DNA of 64,000 nt from Aquila chrysaetos chrysaetos (lineage: Eukaryota; Chordata; Aves; Accipitriformes; Accipitridae): assembly GCF_900496995.4 (NCBI RefSeq), contig NW_024470390.1, forward strand, positions 62,001 through 126,000, in the 5' to 3' direction. Made by a program: the position numbers and the translations under genes. The notes under the pieces were generated by a model that made no database searches, was not told the DNA's origin, and worked only from the letters and a program-made list of their open reading frames with translations. Shown one piece after another: positions 50,627 through 62,000 of the stretch. Each line of letters starts with the position of its first letter. Within the stretch, counting starts at the first letter, position 1.

Positions 50627-50755
50627 CGGCGTGGGTGTTTTGCCAAGCAGCGCCCTGGGGTGAGGCCGAAGGCTCCCACCTTGACCTGCTGTGGGTTTCC
50701 CGGGGCCTAACCAACTCTTATCCCCTCGTTTGGAACTTAAAAATTAAGACACACA

Positions 50756-50778
50756 CCCCCCCCCCCCCCCCCCCCCCC
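50756..50778. repeat. C23 homopolymer
   Basis: A pure run of 23 C, 35 bases before the N gap. Confidence 0.9.
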
Positions 50779-50813
50779 GGGTTGCAGATCTCTCCCAGTG
50801 ACTGTTGCTTCTA

Positions 50814-50838
50814 NNNNNNNNNNNNNNNNNNNNNNNNN
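50814..50838. other. Assembly gap of 25 Ns
   Basis: Exactly 25 Ns, so probably a nominal gap of unknown true size. Left of it is unique sequence; right of it begins the inverted copy of BICRA intron 4 sequence. The join is therefore not directly supported by sequence. Confidence 0.95.
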
Positions 50839-53455
50839 TCCCACCACAGGCAATGCAGATCTGGGGGGGAAGGGGATCTGTGGCCATCTTCCCCCCTGGG
50901 GAAGGGGATCTGTGGCCATCGGTTCCCCAGAGCTGGCCGAGGGTTAACAAGGACAGCCCTAACAGCCCTCGCTGCTGTGAGCTCCTGCTCAGCATCCCGC
51001 TGTTTAAACTTCTGGGGAGAGATTCACCCCAGGCGCTGCGCTCTCCCTGTGCCTCAAAATATCCCTCCGATTAATTATAGTACTTCGCAACTACCAATCG
51101 CCATGGAAATATAAAGAATTGGGAGGAAAAAAAAGTAATGAAGCCTCTGGCAGGGACAAAAGTGGACCAGACAGCAGCTTGCGAGTGTGAAGGGAGATGA
51201 GAAGAAAAAGCAACGCAGGGCGGCAGCAGCTTTCAGGGTTAGTGAGGACCTGCAGGCAAGCAAGCGGGAGTAGCTGGAGCTCGGAGGGGAGATGGACGGA
51301 CAGAGGGATGGACGGCAGGGCGGCTGGCAGGGGGAAGAGAGCTACAGCCCAGCCGCGGGAGAGCTGGAGGGCATCACCACCTCTGGGCAGAGGGGACACC
51401 CGCAGCCCCCTGACTTTGGCCACAGCTTGCCCATCCTGCACGCCCAGGGCTGTGAGTTGTGGTTTTGGGGTGTAAGGGCTGAAAATCTCCGAATGGCTGG
51501 CCAGGCAGCAGCTTGCCTTTGCCAAACGATAAATTACTAACGTCCACTTAATTCTGGGTGCCGAGCTGCCAGGTGCAAGGAGAGAGCATCCTGCCATGCT
51601 CGGAGGACTTCTCCCCTCTCCGTTCCGTCAACGTGAGCGGAGCAAACCTGGCTGCTTCGCTTTGAAAGCAAAACCACGACCCTTTCGTCGGCTACGTGTA
51701 GGTTCAGTGGAGAAAACCGGACCGCAGGAAGAGCTTGGAAGCTTTAAAGATAAGCAGGGCAAAAATAAATGCCGGGAGATATCTGACAGCACCCAAACCC
51801 TCTGCTGTAGCACACACAATGCACTGCAGTGCATGGTTTTCTGTTGCTGGATCAGTTTTTGTACGGCACCATGCGATGCACACGGGGAACATTTAGCAGT
51901 GACCACGTTTACGGGTCCTTCTCCTCCTCCTCTGCCTGCCTCTCGCCACATCCATCCCGGCATGCTACGCCTACTTCATCGGCAACGCCGCAAGGCGGCT
52001 GCCGAAGAGAAAACCATGGCTGCTCTCGTCCTGGACGCAGGCACCGCGTCTTCCACGGCTGGTAGCTGGCAGGAGAGGCAGGACAGTCCTGGTACGGACA
52101 GTGAGGAGAACAGCTCTCTCTGGAGGCAGGAGAGGGACTTTGCAGGGGAAGGCACAGGGACCCATCGTGTCTGATCACAGTCCAATAACGCAACTGCAGC
52201 AATATTTAACACAATCGCAGATTTAGGTACGTCCCGGCAAAAAACCTACCGTGACATGCAGGAGAACCCCCGCACCGTTATGACTAAGCATTAATACTCT
52301 ACCTGGCATCGAAACCTGCATTAAATGGCAAATAGAGACAATGCCGGTGGAGCCGGGGTACACTGTGTGTGCCGAGCCCTGTGCATCGGCTTCTCCCGAG
52401 AGCGGGAAGGGTTTTCTCTATTTCTGGGAAGGGTTGTCTCTATTTCCAAATCTCAGGGGGGGTTGCGAGTTTCTTAAACTGTAACCGTTTAGTCACAGGA
52501 AGACGCCTGGTTTTAATTATGCTGAAATACCAGGAGGTGACTGTCAACATCAAGCCCAAATACCTCGAAAGATGCTTCCGTGCTACTAGTTACGCCAAAT
52601 AAGTTCAAAAGAGAATTTTAAAGCTTTCCACTATTAAAATAATAATGATAAACTAATAGAGCGCTTGCTCTCTTCCCATTTCTTTCTCGGATAATTCAGG
52701 GACTTTGGCAGGTTATGGACCAGCACCCACCTTTATGAATATAAGTTTAAGAAAAGCCACAACGGTTCAAATCTGGCATCTAAAATGTCACCAAACCCTT
52801 TACCAATGTAGGTAAGGCCAGATGAGATGTCCGCAGCCCTTGCTGGACCGAGCCCAACCTCCTCATGCTGGTACACGGGTGGGTTGCAGCCAACACATCC
52901 GCAGCAGGGACTCTTGCGACGAGATGCTGCACGTTGCACCCGGCTGCTGTTGTCACTTCTAGAGTCACTCAATTATTTTTAAAGGCCTGACTTGAGCTAA
53001 TGAGGGTAGAAAACCCTAAGCGGGAAAGCAGGGCCGATGCCATGGGCTGAGCTTGACCCCAAGCTGCAGACGGAGCATGGGGAGGAGGCAGACACTGAGT
53101 CCACGCTGACCCCTCTGTGCCACGGTGGTGGCTTTGGTGACCTGGACAGACCCACTGCTAGCTCATCATTCCAAAGGCAAGGTGATGGCACTCGACTACA
53201 CGCAGAGCAGCCCCGAGCCCCGCTCATTGCTCCTGGCAACTTTAAATGTAAACACCTACTGAGGAAGGGAATTGCCCTATGGCGGGAAGACAACATGGAA
53301 AGAATTAAGGTGACAGGGGAGCACTTCTAGCACGTACGCTGTGTAAAGCAAGCCCAAAAGCGGGACTCTCCAGGGTCTGCCACGCTCGGTGTCAGTCTCC
53401 AAACACCCAACGGGCTGCAAACACCGCGGCTACCACCCAGAGGGGCTCTACTTGC

Positions 53456-56400
53456 CTGTTGTAGGAACATCTGCATGGAGTCCTGGTTGATGACGGCTCC
53501 GGCAGCTGCCTGCCCCAGGATGATCTTCTCCGGGCTGGAGGCCAAGCTGGGGCTGGGCTGGGAAGTCACGGGCTGCTGGGCAGGCGGCGGAGGTGGCGGC
53601 GGCGGCGGCACGTTGAGCTGGAGCGGAGCGGGCGGCTGGGAGGCGGTTTGGACGGTGAGGATGGAGGACTGGTCGGCACTGGGCAGCAGGCTGGCCCCCG
53701 AGGCAGACTGCGGCTGGACGAGGCCGGGGCTTTGGCTACTGGTGGTGGCGGAGGCTTGGATGCTCACCGCCTGGCCGAGGTTCTCGGTGGCATTGAGCAT
53801 GGCCACCTGGTTGGGCAGCGTCACCCCCTGGATCACTGTCTGCCCCGTCTGGCCCAGCGAGGCGGCCACCGAGGGTTGGCTCTGGGTGGTCAAGCTGCCC
53901 GCCAGCGAAACGGGCATCTGGAAGAGAGCCGGCTGACCCACCTGGCCGGGCTGGAGCTGGATGGGAGCTGAGAGTATGTGAGCAGTGCCGTGGGCATTCT
54001 GTGAGGTGAGCACCTGGCCCAGGTTCAGCTGGCTGGCGATGTTCTGGTTGGTGAGGATCTGGGCCGGCAAGGCTTGGTTGGTAATCAGCTGTCCGCCCGG
54101 CCCTTGGCTAGTTATGATATGGGCTTGCCCGCCAGGGTGGGAGGTGGTCAGGATTTGCCCTCCCATGTTGGCCTGCAAGGCGGAGAGCTGCTGGGGTATC
54201 TGCACGGTGGAGGCGCCCGCCAGCTGCCCGGGGAGGAGGAACTGGTTCTGGCCCTGCAGCATGGCCTGTGGGACGTGCTGGGCGGGGATGACGATGCTGC
54301 TGCCCTGGTTCAGCAAGTGGACGCTCATGGGCTTGCTGAGGGCTTGCTGCTGCGGCGGCGGCTGCTTGAAGACATTGGCTGGAAGCCCTTGGGGGAAGCC
54401 CGACAGCACCACGTTCTGCCCGGGTTTGCTGGCCATGAAGGTCAGGTTCTGCTGGGCCTTCTGCTGCTGCAGGGCAGCTTCGTTCTGGATGGTCAGGGTG
54501 GTGTTGTTGGAACCGAAGGGCTTGGGGGTGATCTGGTACAGTTTCTGCTGGAGGACACCGGCGGGTTTGGGCTGAATCGGGGTGGGCGTCCTGTGAATGA
54601 TGACGTTTTGGGCCTGCACCAAGGGGCTGCTCAAGTTCGAGGTGACGGTGAGCGGCTGGGAGCCTTGAGTCCCGGACACGCTCCCAAACATGGAGTTCCC
54701 GTTCAGCGTCGTGGTGGCCACTGTCGGCAGGTTCTTCTGGATGACGAGACCAGCGCTCTGCGGAGAGACCCCCGTCGAGGCGAGGGTGACCTGCTGCTGC
54801 TCAGGCGCCGTCTGGGTGATGTAACTGCCGACGGGCATGGTGGCCACTTGGGAAGGCTGAACCTGCTTGGCGATGATCTGCTGCGCCGGCTGGTTGATGG
54901 CCATCACTTGCTGCCCGACCACCTGAATCGGCCCGATGCCCAGTGTCCCGCTGGGGCTGCCGTTGGGCAAGCCCTGGAGATTGGAGATGGGCTGGATGGT
55001 GACGTTCCCCAAGCCGACCTGCTGGAGGAAAGGCTGCACGCTGATGGCCTTGTTGACAACATCTGCTCCTACTGACTGCTGCACCAGGGCTTGGTGCGTC
55101 AGGACGGCGGGTTGCTGCAGCCCGATCAGGTCGGCTCCGCCGGAGAAGATCTGCGGTGTGCCGTCGGAGGCTGTCTGCACCACCGGCTGAAGGGTGGGAA
55201 GCTGGAAGGAGCCCAGGTCCAGCTCGGCCTCTGCCTCCAGTGTCTGCTCGGTGATGTTGGCCTCTTGCAGGCTCTGCTGGAGGATGTCACAGGGCTGGTC
55301 TGAGTTCTGCAGGTTCGCCCCACTGCTGGACGGTGACCCCAGGATGTCATCTTCTAAAAAGTCAAGGTCCACGCTGGTCGTGGGCTGGCTCTGCTCAGTG
55401 CTCAGATGGTTGCCAGAGGACTCTTGTACGTGCAGCTGGGAGATCGGCAGTCAGAGGGGAGAAGAAAGAAGAAGGCATTGAGCTCGAGCACTGGGAAGAG
55501 GGCTACAAGTCAACCGCTCAACAGCTTTCGTGAGCCATCTCAGAGAGGAGCGGGCGAACAGTGCCCCCAGGCAGCCAGCACCTCAGTTTGCTAAGCATGG
55601 AGAGCATTTTGGCATCCCTGGGAGAGCCTAAATTAACGCGTGGCATTGTTTGAGAGCAGGCAAGCTGGACGTCAAACAACTTGCTTTAAGTGAGGGAGGG
55701 GGCCAAGGGCAGAGCTTGTTAACGGCATCCCAAGGATGGGTTAAAAGCTTTACATTTTCATGCGTTAAGCCGTTTCAAGGCCACCAAGTAGAAGAGTTCA
55801 GAATACATCCCTTGTCCGTAACTCTTAAAAATTAAGCTGTTGTTGGGATGGGGAAGTGGAAATATCGTATTCTGGAAACAAGCCTAAATACTCCATGAAA
55901 ACCCAGCCCTTTTCTTGCAAGAGACGTTCAAGCAGCAGCCGAGTTAACCTCAGACACACGCTGCAGTCCGTCGCTACAGGCAGCCCTCCTATAGCGAGGG
56001 TGTAGGGAGGGCAACCCTGGGCAAGCACCTTGCATGCAGCAAAGGCTGCGCTGGGAAGAACCAGGAAACTAATGGAAAAGCAACGTGCAGCCTAACCTCA
56101 AACCCCACCAGCTCTGTGCTGTCAAGTTTTGTAAAACAGATACACTAGGAAGTTAAAAAATAAAGTAAAAAATCAAAGCAGAAGTAAACCTCGACTCCTA
56201 GATAAATTCATTGGTTATAAAGCATCGGCAGCTTTACCCAAATTCTTTGTAAAAAATAAAGCGCAATGGAGAAAAAAATAAATAAATAAAAAAATAATCA
56301 AAATTACAATGTAACTGGAAATAGAGAAAAAAAAAAAATTCATGCTTGAATGTTATCCATGCAGAGTAACCCATGCTCTTGGGGGAAAAGAAGAAAAAAC

Positions 56401-58263
56401 AGAGGATTTTTAGATTCTACTTCCACACATTTCACCTTTGCTGTGGCAGAGGTCTGCAAGGAAAGGGAGCACTCCAGCCTAAGGGGAGACTAAGAGGAAG
56501 GGGATTTGTCTTGTCACCAACTTTTTTAAGCATTCTTCCAAATTATCTCTACCACCTTTGAGGTGTGAGAGCATGGTGACACCTTTCTCTTTCTTCACCC
56601 GATTTTCTATCCTCAAAGCTCTTCCCAGGTTAAAAGCAGACTTTATATCTGCACATGAAAACAACTTTTCTCCCCTGATATATGGGGAACCTGTTGGAGC
56701 TATTTCTCTATAAATCTTGGGGAATAATCCTGGCATCCTGCCTCTTTTGCTAGACTGGGGAAACAGATGAAAAACAAGCCTGTGAAACAAAAAAAAGAAA
56801 AAAAAAAAAAGAAAAAAAAAAGAAAGGTTTCTAAGCTGACGTTCCCCAAGTATAAATTAAAAAAATACATACCCCAGCACCTTCAAAAAAGGCACTGGCT
56901 GCATCTCCTGTGTTGTCCAGGAGATCATCACTGTCAATCTGTAATTAAAAAGATTTTATTTACTTTCTTTAGATATAGTATGAAAAAAAAAAAATTAAAA
57001 AAAAAAAAAAAAAAAAGTGCAGTGCTGACGGGCAGCCCCTGGAAAGCGCTGAGCTCTCACCCAGGGGCAGTGGTGGGGCTGCGTCCCTCCCCGTCCCCTG
57101 CTGCCAGGCACCCCATTTTGGCTCAAAGTGCCCCAAAACCCCGGCTGGCTGCTCCACACGGGCAGCAGTGGGAGCTGCCAGTCCAAGAGCTGCCCAGTGC
57201 GCTTGGCCGGGGTCCTAAAAAGTCCTAAAAACTAAAAGACTCCTGAACTTGGGGTTTCTTTCTTTAAAAAAAAATCATTGTTCATTTAAAAAAAAAAAAA
57301 AAAAAAGTTTGTGTTAAAGTTTTTGGTGAATAGAAACAAAGTTCATCGCTCACCTTTTCGGATCCATGTAAAAAATCGTTCAAGGCCTGAGGATCGCTGC
57401 AAAACAACACACGAAACCGTTTAGGGATGTAACACATGACCCGCGTTGAGGTGGGAGGGAAATGTGTGTTTCTAATTAATGCATTAACATAACTTTGAAT
57501 GCTCTTAAGTGCAGTAACTACTGATGTACACCAATTTATACTTTAAAGGCTACGCTTTATTACAGACAGAAGTTAATGTATAGGTGGTCAGTTTTCTTCT
57601 CCTGGGTCACTAACACTGCCTTATTCCCCTTCCCCTGTTAATTCTGCAAAGTCCCAATTACCAACAGTTTCGTAATCACAATAGCCCCCCCCCTTTGGAA
57701 AATTAGCCCGTGTTGGCTGTTGGCAGGCAGTTTGTCAAAAAATCATTTGGGCAACCTGCTAACGAGCATTGCCAGCCCAGTGCTGTTGACAGCCAGCAAG
57801 GATTGGCCTGCAAAAAAAGTCACAGCTGTTGGCAAAATATCAGAGAGGTGGGATTTATTCACATTATAAGTAGGCCAAGTGAAACACGGGACACACAGAG
57901 TCTGTTCGTTCCTCACGTAAAGTTGTGTAAAACCTCCCCTGGCACAGCCCTGGAGAAGCCCAGAGCCCTCCAAGCTTCACAGGAGGAACAAAAACATACA
58001 TCAGGAGGGGTTTCTAAGTTTGGGAAGTGTGCAGACCCTTTGGAGTGTACCTCAGGTGATTTTTGGGTCTGGGAGACCCAGCCTGGCACTGGAGAAGCCC
58101 CAGTGACCGATGGGGATGTGCCTACAGACCGAGGGTGGCAGAAACCCCTTCCCACCTCTACACCTTGCCCAAAACAGCATGAGAGCAGCATCCAGCTCAC
58201 AGCACCATGCTACTTACCAAATTACATCTAGCAGGCACCGGCCGTCTTCATCATCCATGTCAA
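53456..58263 (-). CDS. BICRA: BICRA second copy, 5' half only (coding exons 1-4), copy B
   Basis: Coding exons on the minus strand: 58263-58218 (ATG 58,258-58,256), 57396-57354, 56938-56873, 55435-53456. Lengths 46, 43 and 66 equal copy A; exon 4 is 1,980 against 1,974 bases because a proline run is two residues longer. All acceptors and donors are kept, including the GC donor after exon 4, and there is no stop. By eye the exon 4 products differ by 12 substitutions plus the two prolines over about 640 residues, several in small clusters (the copy A stretch AGTSAMQIP reads AGASTVQIP). Exons 5-13, with the GLTSCR1 domain, are absent: the copy is cut by the N gap in intron 4. It could be a paralog whose 3' half is unplaced, a truncated duplicate, or a misplaced contig. 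Confidence 0.85.
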
Positions 58264-58468
58264 CTGCAAAGAGCAGAGAGAGACCACGTTACCATCAGGA
58301 AGGCAGAGGGCTTGGGAGCTGCTCCTTGCTTCCTTTATCCCCAAAACCGTGCTTTGCTCTTCCTCCCCATCCCCAGCAATGATAAGGATGTCCTGCTGTT
58401 ATCTGAGAGTGGGTGACAGGGGACTGGACCAGAAGACACCCCAACAGGAGTGTCCACCAGTCAGAGGG

Positions 58469-59043
58469 TGGTCGTGGTTTAACCCCAGCCAGCAACTAAG
58501 CACCACGCAGCCGCTCACTCACCCCCCCGCCCAGTGGGATGGGGGAGAAAAATCAGGAGAAGTAAAACTTGTGGGTTGAGATAAGAATGGTTTAACAGAA
58601 AAGAAAAGAAGAAACTAAGAATGATAATGATAACACTAATAAGACAACAACAGCAATAATAAAAGGATTGGAATGTACAAATGATGCGCAGTGCAATTAC
58701 TCACCACTCGCCGATCGACACCCAGTTAGTCCCCGAGCGGCGATCCCCCCGTCCCCACTCCCCAGTTCCTATACTAGGTGGGACGTCCCACGGTATGGAA
58801 TACCCCGTTGGCCAGTTTGGGTCAGGTGCCCTGGCTGCGTCCTGTGCCAACTTCTTGTGTCCCTCCAGCTTTCTCGCTGGCTGGGCTTGAGAAGCTGAAA
58901 AGTCCTTGACTTTAGACTAAACATTCTTAGCAACAACTGAAAACATCAGTGTTATCAACATTCTTCTCATACTGAACTCAAAACATAGCACCGTACCAGC
59001 TACTAGGAAGACAATTAACTCTATCCCTGCTGAAGCCAGGATA
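58469..59043 (-). mobile_element. Solo LTR of an avian endogenous retrovirus (ERV-L-like)
   Basis: A 575-base insertion present in copy B and absent at the matching site in copy A. Read on the minus strand it starts TATCCTGGCTTCAGC (the usual TG mutated to TA) and ends AAACCACGACCA, and resembles the abundant bird LTR that starts TGTCCTGGTTTCAGC and ends AAACCACGACA. It is flanked by short, imperfect target duplications (GAGGG at 58,464-58,468, GGGGG at 59,044-59,048). No gag, pol or env sequence is next to it, so it is a solo LTR left by recombination. Family name is from memory. Confidence 0.85.
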
Positions 59044-62000
59044 GGGGGGCATCAACCCACTGCCAGAAACCCCATGAAGGTGCTGCAGGTGGGAAGGAGC
59101 GATCCTACCCAATGGATGGGCTGGGGCCACCAGCCAAGAGAACAGCTCTGCAGAAGAGGACCCCAGTTCAACGTTGACTGGCAATGTGCCCTGCAGCCAT
59201 GGGGGCCAACCGAGGCCAGGGGAGGATCGCCCAGAAAGACTGGACCACCAAGTGGTGCAAGGTCACGGCCATCAGCAGGAAAACCATTGCCCCTCTCCAC
59301 TGGAGAAGCTGATGGCGGCAAAACCACCCATCTCCACCATCGCTTCCTCGAGCAGCGGTGACGGGCGAGACAACTGGGAAGCCAAAAGCGTGGTCAGCCA
59401 AGCCCCGTAACCAGCAGCTGAGGGACCTGCTTGTCCTTCCACCACACTCAACCCTCCACCACTCGCATCCCTCCATCATGGTTGCTTATCCCTCCATCAG
59501 ATAGATTTCACCAGCAGTTCTCCCAACCAGGGGTTAGGTTTCGCTCTGAAACCCAAACCAGCAGGTTTTTGGCTTGTTTTCACCCCGCTGAGGGGGACCG
59601 GTGACCCTCGCCGGCTGTGCCCAGTGTAGGATGGTCCCAGACCCTCAATGCCAGGAGCAGTGGGAGGTGGTGCAAGCCAGATCGCTGCACCCACAGAGAC
59701 AGCTTGGCCATAACTCTTATTTAAAAATCGCACACTTATGCATTTCTCTATCCCTAAACTTTCACTGCAGCAAAATGTATTTGGAGGTGTTTTGCTTCAG
59801 AAGGTGGAACTGAGGAGTTTCCGCCAATAACCTGAGACCTGGCACTGGGCCACCTCCTCGCAAAACCCTTTTTATGACAGGGTCTGGAAAATAGTGGGAG
59901 TTTGGGGCTTTTACTTTTTTTTTTTTGTGTTTGCCCTCTTTCCCTCAGATCTGCTCTACAGCTGTGGTCTGGGCAGGGTTTGGAGGTGCAGTGATATGAA
60001 ACTGCCTAATGAGACTCGGCTAATAAGGAGGAGGGGAGAAGAAAAAAATAAAAGTAGTCAGCCTCCTCAGTAGACTATAAAGACAAAAAATGTGGAAACT
60101 CGCTGCAGGATAAACACACCTTTTATGGGCTGAAGTTCATGGTTCTTAACAATCTGACTTCCACAGTTGTCTATCGGCTGTAATTATTTTCAGGACCTGC
60201 AAATGATTAATCTAAATATGCCAGTGAAACGCCACTAATTACTCTGGAGAAGACTAACCTGAAGAGCGCACACTGCTCCATGTATACAACAGAATGAGAC
60301 CGTGTATTTTAATTTTTCCACTATTTCAGACATTCTGCTGAGTATTTAGGAATAACAAAGCAATTACAGAAATACAGAATGGAGAAAATTTTTTCCAAGT
60401 TCCAGGTGAAATCTTCCGCTACCCAGTGGGCCCACACAATATCACCCGTTGGGCTTAGGACGCATGCCGGCATTTCTAACCATACACCGGGCAAACCAAC
60501 GTAATTCCTAATGCCAAGAAAGCCTGGCTCAGCGCTGCAGAAATAATCCAAAAAATGATGATGTTTATAAAGTTTTTCCCTCATCTTTGGCTTTCTGCTA
60601 CAGCCCTCCTGTAACGGAGGCTCGGGGGGATTTATGAATTAAGAGATGCTTTGCCGCTACCTGGATTTCTGCCTTGTCACTTGGTGATATTGATTACAGA
60701 TGGCTCACGGGCTTGGGAGGAGGAAATTAAAACCGCTTTTTAAAGCGATGATGTACGGCAGCTGTGCCAGGCATCCCTGCAAGAAGAGCACATCCTGACC
60801 CTGAACGCACTCGATGGGTGTGCAGGAATTACAGTCAAGCAGAGCAAGGGTAAGATGCTATTAAATTAGACCAGGAATATTCTATATAATTCTTCACAGT
60901 TATGAAGCAGTGCGGTGATGACTTGGGTCAGGTCCTTTATCGCTAGTTAATGGACAGGAGGGAGAGCTGGGGCCTGAATCTTAAAAATATTAACTAAAAA
61001 GCTGTACTCAAAAGCAAATGAAACCCCCAGTGGTCTGAATTCTCACCGCAAATATAAATATATAATATTCCTTAAATATACACAATAAACCTGCTTACTT
61101 TTATCCATATGTGTCAGACAAAGGGCACCAGGGAGGAGCTGACAGCAAGCATCACCCCGGCTGTGTTTGAGGACAACATTCTGTTGCTATAGATGACGAA
61201 TGAGCGTGATGTCATGAACTGCAAGCAGCATCACCACCGCAGGGGAGGGGAAGACACAGCAGGGAAGTTATGATGTCAGCTGATAAAACGTGTTTGAAGT
61301 AAAACAAAAAGTAGAGAAATAACGGGATCGCTAAAGGATTCATTTTGCTGCTGGATCTGGTGCATCCTCACTGTTGTTGGGGTAGAATGAAACCAAAATA
61401 TGCCAATAACACCAAACGGGTGATTAATCAGTGACCTGAGATGGCCCATTTTCACCCCTTTTTAACCCACAAAGTAGCATCCCTGGGTTAGTTTCATTTG
61501 AAATACCAACTACCTCAGCCTCCAGCAAGCATCCCTCTTCCAGCAGCTTACTGCGGGGAGGACAGCGTCCTCCCTCCACCTCCAGCTCATGCACTCGGTA
61601 TACATTATTTTTCATTTATTTCTACCTCCAAAAATACACTTACCTATATCATAAGAGTTTTAAGACTATACAAGTATTTAGAACTCTTCTGAGATGGGAA
61701 GCAGAGGAAAAGTGTTCTTAACCTCGCGGGTGTGATAGGAGATGATGTGGTCTCCCCCTTTGAAAAGCATGAGCAGAGATATGAAATCACCGGGGAATGG
61801 GAGCATTTCACAAGTGTTAATGGAACTCTGTACCCTGGAAAGCATATTTGAGGCTCTCCAATGAAAAAAAAAAAAAAGGGTATCCTTGACATCCTGACAA
61901 TTAGTTTGAATTATTCTTTAACTGGGAAGTTGTGCATGACACTGCCACAGACCACTAGTGGAAGAACGGGCTTCCAACCCTAACGAGCTGCAGACTGAAG

